DNA from: Paramacrobiotus metropolitanus
Lineage: Eukaryota > Tardigrada > Eutardigrada > Parachela > Macrobiotidae
Reading direction: 5' to 3'
DNA length: 64,000 bases
Assembly (NCBI RefSeq): GCF_019649055.1
Contig: NW_026570263.1
Coordinates: 1,046,797 to 1,110,796 of the forward strand
In this document: piece by piece, positions 48,238 through 57,422 of the stretch
How the letters are laid out: each line of letters opens with the position of its first letter
Position numbering within the stretch: the stretch's first letter is position 1
Notes under the pieces: model-generated
The model's input: the letters and a program-made list of their open reading frames with translations, nothing else
Database searches by the model: none
What the model was told of the DNA's origin: nothing
Program-made: the position numbers and the translations under genes

Positions 48238-51200
48238 ATGTCGAATCCTCGAGAAAACGAATACGCGAGAAAGTTCAACACCGACTATTCTCGGCGTGCG
48301 AACATGACCGGAAAGTACTCACTCCGGTACGCCGGTCAGGACAAAAGTCAGCCGTCCTCAACCGACTCGACTAAGTCGGCCGAAGCGAAGGAGAGACGCA
48401 ACGAACGGATTCTCCTCGCTGACTCGAATCCAACCTCGGATGACAGTTTTGAGGACGCCAGGGATAAAACATTCCTGGAAGCCCCAGCTGACGTAGCAGC
48501 CCCGTCCCACCCGACCGGGGAGGATGTGGAACAGCTGCAGGCAGAGACCACATTGTCTCATGCCGACCAACAGTCGAGCTCACACGGAGCTCCAGACTCG
48601 GTAACGGCTACAAAAGCCACCGAGCTTGGACGGCAATCACCCAACAGGACGGAAGAAGTGCCGAAGCCAACCTCGTCCAACACGGACATACCGACTAACC
48701 AAGTCGGACGGAAATCGCCGACCACACAGGTCGAGCGAAAATCTCCGACCAAAGAAGTCGGTACACAATCACCGACTAAGGAAGCCGACCAACAAATGGT
48801 CGGCCAGCCCTCAGCAAAGGAAGTCGACCAACCGAAGGTCGACCTACCACTAACGAAAGAGGTCGGACAACCGACCTCGAACGGAATGGAGAAACCGACA
48901 ACAGAAGTCGGCAACGTCCGACCGACCACACAGGTCGGAAGGATTTCGCCAGTCTCGAAGGTCGGTCAACAGACGCCGACCACCGAGATCGGAGAAAAGG
49001 AAGTCGGCAATAAGCAACCGACTAGCCTGGAACGGCAACCAGCCGACACAAAGTCGGATGCGACCGTCCAGTCGACTAAATCACCGGCAGGAACGACAGA
49101 TTCCGAGGTACCGCCACGAAGCGGCCCTCACCCAGCCGGATCGCCGACTAACATGCCGGCACCCAACGAACGGATAATTTCACCGTTGAGCCGACCTTCG
49201 CCAACCGGAAGCGACTCGACTCGAGTAACCGAAGCTCAACAAACGGTGAAGTCGACTAAGGCGACACAAAGTCGACCTGTCGACCTGAACCAAAGGTTGT
49301 CACCACCAATGTTCGGAACTGGCGAACTTGGTAGCACTCCGTCACCGACAAATGAAGTCTTCGAGGCAACAAACGCGTCAAGACCGAACAGTGCGGACGG
49401 ATTCTTTACGACACCACCCAAGTCCGATAAGGAGAATCTTGGATACCAGGCCAGTGCACTCGAATACACGGCCAAGAAGTGGATCGCGGCAACACCGCCC
49501 GAGAAGATTAACGATCTCGACCTACTCCGAGCGAGATGCCACAAACTGATCACACAGATCGTTTTGGCGGACAAAATCGTCGACTCGGCAGAAGGATCCC
49601 TCCGAAACTCGGAGGACACCCATAGGCTCGAACGGAGGAAATGGGAACGAGATATGGCCGATGCTAACAAGGGCATCGCCACCCAACAACGGGAAATCGA
49701 CCGGCTTAACGCTGTATTGAAGCGAGCCGACTTACCGTGTCGATACGAAGACGACCGAATTGCCACACTTAATGGCATGTTGGACCGGTCAACAGCAGCC
49801 GTCTTCGAAATCAAAAAAGAGCTCGACGAGGCGCACAAAGCGCTCGAAGAAGCACAGAAAGACCTGGCCGAAGTTCAGACCACACTGGTCGAGTCGGAAC
49901 AGGCAGCAGGAGCGTTCCATCAGCAACTCAACCAGGCCAACGAAGAAGCCGAGGTCTATCGAAACGAAGTCGATAGATACGTGGTGGAACTCAAGAGGGC
50001 CGATAACGAGATCGACCGTCTAACGCAACGAGTCGACGAGCTCGAGGCGGAAATGGAAATCCTCCTCGTCAGAACGGGACGTCGATTCATCGACGCGAAC
50101 GCTCGGGACATGGGCTTTCCTAACCAAAGGACAGCCGATGTCGACCTGGTGGAAGCAAACGCTCAGCTAGCCGACCAGGTTTATGGACTGAACCAAGCCC
50201 TCAAGGAGGAACAGAAACTCCGAGCTCAACTGGAGTACAGCCTGAACGAAGCTCGAAAAGTAAACGAGGCGCAACACGGCCGCATCGTTTACCTGGAAGC
50301 TCGCGAAGTCGAACTATACGACTTCGGCGAACAGGCAGCCCGCAATCTCACGGAGATGATGCGGCAAATGGACGAGATGGACACGGAAACACGGTGTCTG
50401 AGGGAAGAGAAGAAGCACCTGGAACAAAGCCAGGTCGAACTTCCCCCATACCGGGAACGAAGTCGGGTTGAACCTCCTTCATACCGGACGTCCATGGCAC
50501 AGGATCAACAGCCGTCACGAACGATCAGTGACATCCTGTGGGGAATCAACCCAACCCAGCAAATGGCGGAGAAGGAGAACAACACCTCCTACTTCGTCGG
50601 AGTCGTAACGACCGACCCAAGCGTGGGAACAATCCCACAACCACCAACAGTTCCGGCTGCTCCGGAACCGGAACACAATACGTCGACCGCGGCACCGCGA
50701 GTGCCAACGTCGAACGTGGCGACAACGACGTCTGCCGGTGCATATACCAGCACCTCGTACGCGACGCGGACAACAACGTACGCGCCGGTACCTAACGCGA
50801 GAGGAGACCAAGCAACAGACGCCGAACGTCTCTTAGTCCCGCCACTGAGACCGGGCATACAAGCATATCGCCCACCAAGGACGAACTCCAATCCGAACTT
50901 CCTCCGCCAGAACCCGCCGTTCGACTTTGAACGAGCGAGGGCTCGGTCATTCAACACGACCGACCAGCGGCAGGACGGACAGAACGGAGAGGATAGCCCC
51001 GACCAACAAGGTCGGGTGCCCCTACACCGACTAATACAAGGTCGGATACCGGCTCAGGGAACACAGCCCGACCGGTACGGAAGAGTCTACGACCAACCGA
51101 GTGGATTCTATCCGCAGGCGCCGAGACAAAATCGAGCGCCCCCTCCACAACAGTATGGAGGACAGCCACAACGGCCTCGTCACGAAGACCAGGCCCAGGC

Positions 51201-52887
51201 TCGGTATCCGCAACAGGATGGATACGACGGCTACGACGAAGAAGCCTATCAACAGGGGGCATACGAAGACCAACAAGGTCACGTACCATATGCCAACCGT
51301 CCACTCGCCCCGGCTGCACAACAAGCTGCGCCGGTGGCACACCTGATTCCTCCGGCACAGGACCCGGCACATATTGCTTTGGTACGAGCGATATCCCACG
51401 GACGTCGGCAACCCTTACCGCCGTTCGACGGAGACCACACCAAACTTCATGGGTGGCTTAAACAGATCCGAAGCCTGTATCGTCAAGCCCAACAGTGGTA
51501 CGAAGACGATCAGACTTTCATGTCCGACTTGGTAGCCCGACTAGAGGGCCAAGCGGAAGAGTGGCATACCCTCGAAGCCGCCGGAGAACCACTCGGCGGA
51601 TGGCCAGTCAACGTATGGCTGACCAAATTCGAGCAGCGATTTGCGGACAAGAACAAGGAAGTGAACATGATATCCCGAATTAATAAACGGATATTTCGCT
51701 TCGGCGAAGAAACGCCGGAACAGTACTACGACGCAATGATGTTCATGAAGTCCCAAGTCCCCACGATTACCGATCAAATAATAATGTACCATCTCAAGGA
51801 GAACGTCCACGAACCCAAACTACGGGAAGCCCTGGAAATCAGGATGCCAGCGACACCAATCGAGTTCCGCGACTACTTACGGAGCTTCGTCAATGGCAAG
51901 GAAATGTACGAGGTGCGCAGACAACGCGATGGCGATTATGCCAGAGTCCGGGCAGCAACACCTGCACCTGCCCCGGCTCCACCTCCGGCGATACCGCAAC
52001 AGACCGGATATCAGCCGCACATGATGCCGGGATACCAAACCCCAACGGCACAGTACGGACAACGGAGTCCGGCGCCGACGCCACCGGTGCAACAAGCACC
52101 AGTCCAGCAACAGACTTGGGCGGGCGCGGCGGCAGCAAATCTGAACCCCCCGGCACCTGGAATCGGAGCCCCCGTTAACAACTACGGAGGCCCAGGTTAC
52201 GGCTCGGGCGGTAATCAAAACAACACAGGTTTTGGTTACGGACAGAACCCGAACCAGGGATACTCCGCATACGGCCCACCTCCCACACAGGGATACGGCG
52301 GCGGAGGTTTCGGTCGCGGAAAAGGACGTGGCGGCGGAAAACGCGGCCGCGGCAACTTTCCTAACCGCGGCGGAGGCGGCAACCAACAAGGGAACCGACC
52401 TCCCCAGGCACAACAAAGTGCTCGGCAATATACGACCTATGTGGATCGGATGGAACAACTGTTCCTCCAATGGTCGCTAGCGGACAGCTTTACTTGCAAC
52501 TTCTGCAAGTTCAGCAATCACGACCAAGCACGATGTGCGTTCATCGGTACTCGGGTACAGGACAACCCGAATCGCCGTTGGTTCGAGGATTGGCATACGC
52601 GATACCAGACGGGAGGACCACTGGGATCGGCCAACCCGAACTACGCACTGGTCGTGCCGCCCCCGCGCCAACGCCAACAAGGTGGAGGCTCGGGCGGCGC
52701 CGGTAACGGAAACCGGCAAACCGGCCCAGGAAATGGGTCGGGTGGCAACCGCAGGAATAGCGGTGGAGGTCAACAAGGATCTCCGGAACGGCGGCAACAG
52801 TTACCGCCACACCAGCCTTTCGGCTTGGCGTCGCCCAACAACGGGCCAGCTCGGAGTAATTCCCCGGGAAACGCCCAAGGTCGATGA
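48238..52887 (+). CDS. gag: Gag polyprotein, 1549 aa
   Basis: An uninterrupted frame from ATG 48238. Residues about 130-260 are low-complexity PT/VG repeats. Residues about 430-735 form a long coiled coil. A Pro/Gln-rich region follows. Residues about 1058-1228 match the retrotransposon Gag capsid domain (LHGWLKQIRSLY; EEWHTLEAAGEPLGGW; NVWLTKFEQRFADKNKE). A Gly/Arg-rich RGG region spans about 1340-1390. One CCHC zinc knuckle (CNFCKFSNHDQARC; C-X2-C-X4-H-X4-C) lies near 1420-1433. It should form the particle and bind the element RNA. The length is about three times the usual gypsy Gag because of the coiled-coil N-terminal half. This frame, unlike pol, is intact. Confidence 0.9.
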   Translation: MSNPRENEYARKFNTDYSRRANMTGKYSLRYAGQDKSQPSSTDSTKSAEAKERRNERILLADSNPTSDDSFEDARDKTFLEAPADVAAPSHPTGEDVEQLQAETTLSHADQQSSSHGAPDSVTATKATELGRQSPNRTEEVPKPTSSNTDIPTNQVGRKSPTTQVERKSPTKEVGTQSPTKEADQQMVGQPSAKEVDQPKVDLPLTKEVGQPTSNGMEKPTTEVGNVRPTTQVGRISPVSKVGQQTPTTEIGEKEVGNKQPTSLERQPADTKSDATVQSTKSPAGTTDSEVPPRSGPHPAGSPTNMPAPNERIISPLSRPSPTGSDSTRVTEAQQTVKSTKATQSRPVDLNQRLSPPMFGTGELGSTPSPTNEVFEATNASRPNSADGFFTTPPKSDKENLGYQASALEYTAKKWIAATPPEKINDLDLLRARCHKLITQIVLADKIVDSAEGSLRNSEDTHRLERRKWERDMADANKGIATQQREIDRLNAVLKRADLPCRYEDDRIATLNGMLDRSTAAVFEIKKELDEAHKALEEAQKDLAEVQTTLVESEQAAGAFHQQLNQANEEAEVYRNEVDRYVVELKRADNEIDRLTQRVDELEAEMEILLVRTGRRFIDANARDMGFPNQRTADVDLVEANAQLADQVYGLNQALKEEQKLRAQLEYSLNEARKVNEAQHGRIVYLEAREVELYDFGEQAARNLTEMMRQMDEMDTETRCLREEKKHLEQSQVELPPYRERSRVEPPSYRTSMAQDQQPSRTISDILWGINPTQQMAEKENNTSYFVGVVTTDPSVGTIPQPPTVPAAPEPEHNTSTAAPRVPTSNVATTTSAGAYTSTSYATRTTTYAPVPNARGDQATDAERLLVPPLRPGIQAYRPPRTNSNPNFLRQNPPFDFERARARSFNTTDQRQDGQNGEDSPDQQGRVPLHRLIQGRIPAQGTQPDRYGRVYDQPSGFYPQAPRQNRAPPPQQYGGQPQRPRHEDQAQARYPQQDGYDGYDEEAYQQGAYEDQQGHVPYANRPLAPAAQQAAPVAHLIPPAQDPAHIALVRAISHGRRQPLPPFDGDHTKLHGWLKQIRSLYRQAQQWYEDDQTFMSDLVARLEGQAEEWHTLEAAGEPLGGWPVNVWLTKFEQRFADKNKEVNMISRINKRIFRFGEETPEQYYDAMMFMKSQVPTITDQIIMYHLKENVHEPKLREALEIRMPATPIEFRDYLRSFVNGKEMYEVRRQRDGDYARVRAATPAPAPAPPPAIPQQTGYQPHMMPGYQTPTAQYGQRSPAPTPPVQQAPVQQQTWAGAAAANLNPPAPGIGAPVNNYGGPGYGSGGNQNNTGFGYGQNPNQGYSAYGPPPTQGYGGGGFGRGKGRGGGKRGRGNFPNRGGGGNQQGNRPPQAQQSARQYTTYVDRMEQLFLQWSLADSFTCNFCKFSNHDQARCAFIGTRVQDNPNRRWFEDWHTRYQTGGPLGSANPNYALVVPPPRQRQQGGGSGGAGNGNRQTGPGNGSGGNRRNSGGGQQGSPERRQQLPPHQPFGLASPNNGPARSNSPGNAQGR

Positions 52888-55800
52888 GCTCCGGTGACTC
52901 ATTCGACCTCCAACATCCGACCGAACCACCGGACAAGGATAATCCGACTAACCAACCGCTTAATTACCGGAACGAACTGAACTTTCCTACGACAATCGAG
53001 GAAGGCTATCAACAGATAGCAACCATCCTCCAACTACTCGGACTGAACGAAAACAGCTCCGAGGAGGATTTCGCGAAAGCGATGTCGACCCCCACAAAGG
53101 AGGCGGAAACGGCTCGGAAGTTAGCCGCTCAGCTCGGCGTGTACGCCAACAATGGCACCGTCGAAGCTTGGCCCGGGATGCAACAAGCACTCGAGGCAAC
53201 CGACCCAGCGCATCAACTTGGCACTGGAACGTCGGAGGTCGGAACGCAGGAATTGCCCGACCCAAGCAGCGCAAACAATGCGACTGCGCCGTCCGTCACA
53301 CAAAGTGACGTAGCACGGCCCGGCCACGGAAGCTGGACCGGATTGCCGGTGAGGACAAACTCAACCGAGCAGCCCAGACGAGGCCCAAGACGTGGAGGAC
53401 CGGGACGCCGATCCACGCACCGGGGCAACAGAAACTTCCCCAATGTATCATCCGGACGCGCAACGGATAGATACGCTGCAACAATGGCAGCAATCGACCT
53501 TACCGAAGAACCGGAAGGATTCGAGCAATGGGAAACAGTCCCATTGGGAGCACAGGTACCCGCCTACTCTCGGCCGGAGGAAACGGACCTCTCCCAACCA
53601 AAGGAGCAGTCGGCCAGAACGGTAGCCGGCTCTCGAACATTCCTCAACCTCGACTACATGTGGTCGACATTGAGACCAACGGAAGTCTCAATGGAGGAAC
53701 GGATATTGACACAAGCACAACGGTTCAGAACCACCGAAATACCGGAGGACGGAGTAGCTAACCGACCCGAGGTACAAAAAGTGGTTGAAGTCGGAGTTGA
53801 ATCTACACAAGGTTCAACTCAACAGTCAGCCGACCACGGACCAGTGTCGTTAATCCCCATCAAACCAACGGTGCGGGAAGTTACCTTTGAGAAGGGAACA
53901 CATAAGAAACCGAAGACAGTTCGAGCTTGGACACACGAAATCCAAGTCGGATCCACGCCCACACTGGCGATGTTGGATACCGGAGCGGAAACTTCGCTCA
54001 TCGAACAACGGTTTTGTGAGAGGAACGGCTTAACGATACAACCTCTCGGACACTACACCAAAATACTCGGTGTAGGCGGACAAGTCGCCTTCGTAGTGTC
54101 TCATTGCTGTACGGCGCCTGTCACAATGCAGGGCTTTACCAGCCATCACACTTTCCACGTCCAGCCAACCGAAGCGGACATCCCAGTGCTACTCGGATGC
54201 GACTACCTGCATTCAAAGTTCACCTTCATCCTGACACCGATTCCTATTCCGGAACAACCAGAAGGAACGAAGGTAGTGCAGTCTATCCCGATACCAGAGG
54301 CATCGGACACGGTAGGAAACGAAGTTCGGATTAGTCGGCTTGATCACCCGGCCAACTCCACACGTAACATCTGCCGCGATTGCCGGGATACCAACCGCAC
54401 TCTGCTGGAGGAACTAGCACTCCATAACACGATAGAGCACTATCAGAAACGGATACGCGACGGTACACTACGACCGGTTAGGACTGTACTGAAGTCTATC
54501 CCGATACCAGAGGCATCCGCTGACGCGGATGCCATGAACCGAGAGGAGGTACGACAAAAGTACCGAACTTGGTTCACGGGAGTTCGACACTTTCTCGACC
54601 AACGGACGTCGGAGTTAGTGACCACTCTGCAACAGAACGGAGCGGTAACCCCCGACCAGATACTGGACGCACAACAAACGTGTGAACCGGTAATCGCCCT
54701 CATAAACGACATAGAGGACGAAGCATGGGAATGGGAAGAAGAACGAATTCCGATCCATCGACAGTACATGGAGTACGGACTTCCTATACCACCCCCGCTC
54801 GAAATGCCGTGCCAGGAACTAGGCTCTCAACTTTTCGCCCATATGCAGCGAATAAGGTTGCACGGAGAATCGTCAACGACTGCATTTTGGCAACGGTACG
54901 GTGAGGACACCGCCATAACGCGGCAAGTCCCTAGACCGTTACCACCACTTATGCCGCACACTCCAACCGACGTGAAGTTTGTGAGTAGCCCAGCGAAGCC
55001 TCAAGGAAACGTAGTCCCGGAGGAAACCGATCAACCTTATCGGTGTGCTATCTGTCAAGACAATATTGACGAGGTAGTACGAGCAATAAAAGCTCATCAC
55101 GACCTAACTTGGTCGGACGACAGACCGTCGTCACCGTCGCCTCCGCAACAAGAACGGAAGGTAGATCGCTTTCGGAAGCCCCAACAGACGAGCACCCGAT
55201 GGCTGAGCAACATAGGCTCACAGCCAACCGACCTTGAGAATCAGGACGGAGCAAGTCGACCTACCCAACCGACGGACAGAGTCGACCAACTCGAACCGAC
55301 CACAAAGGTCGGATTCGAAAACATGTCAGAAGTCGACCCCGAAAACGGATCGGAAGTCGAATTCGAAGATTATCAGTCGGACGACTCGGACATACAAAGC
55401 ACGAGTGATTCGGCGGACACAGACTCCGATAACCGACCTTCGGCAGAATCCGAGGAAGATGACGACGAAGAATTCGATCTGTCAGTCCGACACTGCAGGA
55501 CGGATAAACCGAGCATAAACGACTCGGACGATTCGTCATCGGAGGACGAAGAACCGACCTTCGATGTCCGGCTAACCACAGCATTGCGGTCTATAGTCCA
55601 CACAGAACTAATAGACGAGCAACCGGAACAAACCGAACGGCCCAAGCCAGTCGACCCCGAACAACAGGAGGAACTCGACCAACTTAAGGCTTTATGGGAA
55701 TTCGGAGGAGGTAAACCGGAACAAGACGATCTCCGACCTCCAACTATCGTCATTCAGCAATTGTCAACCGAACAACCGACCTTGGCTAACTTGACCGACC

Positions 55801-57032
55801 AACAGAAGTCGGAGCATTTCAACACATGGAAGGCACGAGTCGCCAAAGTCAAGACGATTGACGAGCTGGACCTGGACAACAAATGCCCAGAAGTCCACCA
55901 CTTGAAGCTGGATCCCTACGTAGAGACGAAAGCGCTAGACCGACAAGTTGTCTTTAACAGCGAACGAGTCTCTCTTCCACCATGGTCAACATGTTCGATC
56001 AAGGTACGGACGGCCAAACCAATGGATCCGAGAAGACGAATTTACTTCTCTACCCTACAACGGGTAGTCCGACCTATTCGGCCAATTGAAGCCAAGATCG
56101 ATATCCGACCTCAAGTCGACACGGCCTGGATAAACATCCAGAACACGACTCACCAAACGAAGGTGTTGAAGAAGGGTGTACGACTTGGCCATATGCAATA
56201 TGCTGATGTCTACGAACCGGAAATCAACAACGAATTCGTCGAATGGGAACTCCCACACAAAGTGGCGAAGACATGGCCCCCTACTCGGGAAATAAAGCCA
56301 AAACCCCAGTTCGAAGTTTTCGAGGCAACTGGAGTTCGGGCCCAACGGAAGGTCAAACTCATCCCTCGAGCCGTAACCATGGTAGAAGTCGTCCTGGACG
56401 TACCGGTATCCACGGACCAGAGACTGATGTACCTAGGTGAATCCGACCCCAAACGAGACGGAGTCGAATTCATGGACGGCGTAACCAAGCACGACGGGAA
56501 ACGATTCACCGTCATGGTGGCAAACCATACTCATCGGGAAGTCACCTTACGCAAAGGTGCACCGATGGGTCGAGCCGAAGCATTTACAATGATGACGGAC
56601 GACCAGAAGGTCGAAGAGGCACGAGTCAACACGGCAGAGGTAGAAAAGGAAGACGCCGAATCCCAGGAGGAACGACGGAGAATCATCGACTCCATGAACT
56701 TCGGTAAAAACTTAACCGATGAGCAACTAGCTAAACTAAAGGCAGTTGCATGGGATTACCGGACTGTATTTCCGACCTCGAAGAAACCTTACGGAGACGT
56801 CAAAGGGGTAACACATACCATTGATGTCCAAGGTGCACAGCCGATTAAGATGAACCCCACCAGGACAAGCTGGAAGGGACGCGAATTCATCCAGAAACAC
56901 GTGCAGGAGATGCTCGACCAAGGAGTCATCGAACCGTCATCGGCTGCATGGAGCTTCCCCGTCGTCTTAGCCGCGAAACGGAACGGAGACGGCACGGTAG
57001 AACACGCTTCTGCATCAACTATATCAAGTTGA
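52884..57032 (+). CDS. pol: Pol N-terminal part: aspartic protease and start of reverse transcriptase
   Basis: The ATG at 52884 overlaps the gag stop (ATGA), in the -1 frame. An aspartic protease active site, LDTGAETSLI, lies near residue 365 and is followed by the flap and VLLGCDYLH. A long acidic, Ser/Asp-rich linker fills about residues 700-900. The RT domain begins near residue 1300 (MLDQGVIEPSSAAWSFPVVL), but the frame is lost near 56995 and ends at 57032. The protease would mature the Gag-Pol products. Confidence 0.88.
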   Translation: MSSGDSFDLQHPTEPPDKDNPTNQPLNYRNELNFPTTIEEGYQQIATILQLLGLNENSSEEDFAKAMSTPTKEAETARKLAAQLGVYANNGTVEAWPGMQQALEATDPAHQLGTGTSEVGTQELPDPSSANNATAPSVTQSDVARPGHGSWTGLPVRTNSTEQPRRGPRRGGPGRRSTHRGNRNFPNVSSGRATDRYAATMAAIDLTEEPEGFEQWETVPLGAQVPAYSRPEETDLSQPKEQSARTVAGSRTFLNLDYMWSTLRPTEVSMEERILTQAQRFRTTEIPEDGVANRPEVQKVVEVGVESTQGSTQQSADHGPVSLIPIKPTVREVTFEKGTHKKPKTVRAWTHEIQVGSTPTLAMLDTGAETSLIEQRFCERNGLTIQPLGHYTKILGVGGQVAFVVSHCCTAPVTMQGFTSHHTFHVQPTEADIPVLLGCDYLHSKFTFILTPIPIPEQPEGTKVVQSIPIPEASDTVGNEVRISRLDHPANSTRNICRDCRDTNRTLLEELALHNTIEHYQKRIRDGTLRPVRTVLKSIPIPEASADADAMNREEVRQKYRTWFTGVRHFLDQRTSELVTTLQQNGAVTPDQILDAQQTCEPVIALINDIEDEAWEWEEERIPIHRQYMEYGLPIPPPLEMPCQELGSQLFAHMQRIRLHGESSTTAFWQRYGEDTAITRQVPRPLPPLMPHTPTDVKFVSSPAKPQGNVVPEETDQPYRCAICQDNIDEVVRAIKAHHDLTWSDDRPSSPSPPQQERKVDRFRKPQQTSTRWLSNIGSQPTDLENQDGASRPTQPTDRVDQLEPTTKVGFENMSEVDPENGSEVEFEDYQSDDSDIQSTSDSADTDSDNRPSAESEEDDDEEFDLSVRHCRTDKPSINDSDDSSSEDEEPTFDVRLTTALRSIVHTELIDEQPEQTERPKPVDPEQQEELDQLKALWEFGGGKPEQDDLRPPTIVIQQLSTEQPTLANLTDQQKSEHFNTWKARVAKVKTIDELDLDNKCPEVHHLKLDPYVETKALDRQVVFNSERVSLPPWSTCSIKVRTAKPMDPRRRIYFSTLQRVVRPIRPIEAKIDIRPQVDTAWINIQNTTHQTKVLKKGVRLGHMQYADVYEPEINNEFVEWELPHKVAKTWPPTREIKPKPQFEVFEATGVRAQRKVKLIPRAVTMVEVVLDVPVSTDQRLMYLGESDPKRDGVEFMDGVTKHDGKRFTVMVANHTHREVTLRKGAPMGRAEAFTMMTDDQKVEEARVNTAEVEKEDAESQEERRRIIDSMNFGKNLTDEQLAKLKAVAWDYRTVFPTSKKPYGDVKGVTHTIDVQGAQPIKMNPTRTSWKGREFIQKHVQEMLDQGVIEPSSAAWSFPVVLAAKRNGDGTVEHASASTISS

Positions 57033-57422
57033 ATGCCGTTACGAAGAAAAACAACTACCCACTACCGAACCCGGACGAGCTATTGGACCGATGTGCCGGA
57101 ATGGAATACTACGGCAAAGTAGACTGTCAGTCCGGCTTTTGGCAAATTCTATGGACGAACAATCCAAAGACCTTCACGACCTTCCAAAGGCATATGGATA
57201 AAATTACGGCATCAGCTCGGAAGAAAGGTGTATTCGCCTACATCGACGATATCATCTTCTTCGGCAAAACGTTCGAAGACTTCCTAGAGGCTTTCCAGCG
57301 ACTCGAATGCCTCCGCGATGCTGGATTTACGGTCAAACCCTCAAATGTGAGATCGGAACGGACAGACTGCTGTTCCTTGGACACGTCCTTAGCAAGATGG
57401 AGTCCAGACCGATGACGAGAAA
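56990..57422 (+). pseudogene. pol: Broken reverse transcriptase core
   Basis: RT sequence continues here in shifting frames. One frame holds CINYIKLNAVTKKNNYPLPN and the catalytic AYIDDIIFF. Another holds LLFLGHVLSKMESRP. Breaks fall near 56995, near 57345 and before 57423. The palm segment normally found between the fingers motif and FQR..MD, with the usual PFGL signature, is absent near 57165-57190. This copy should not make active RT. Confidence 0.8.
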
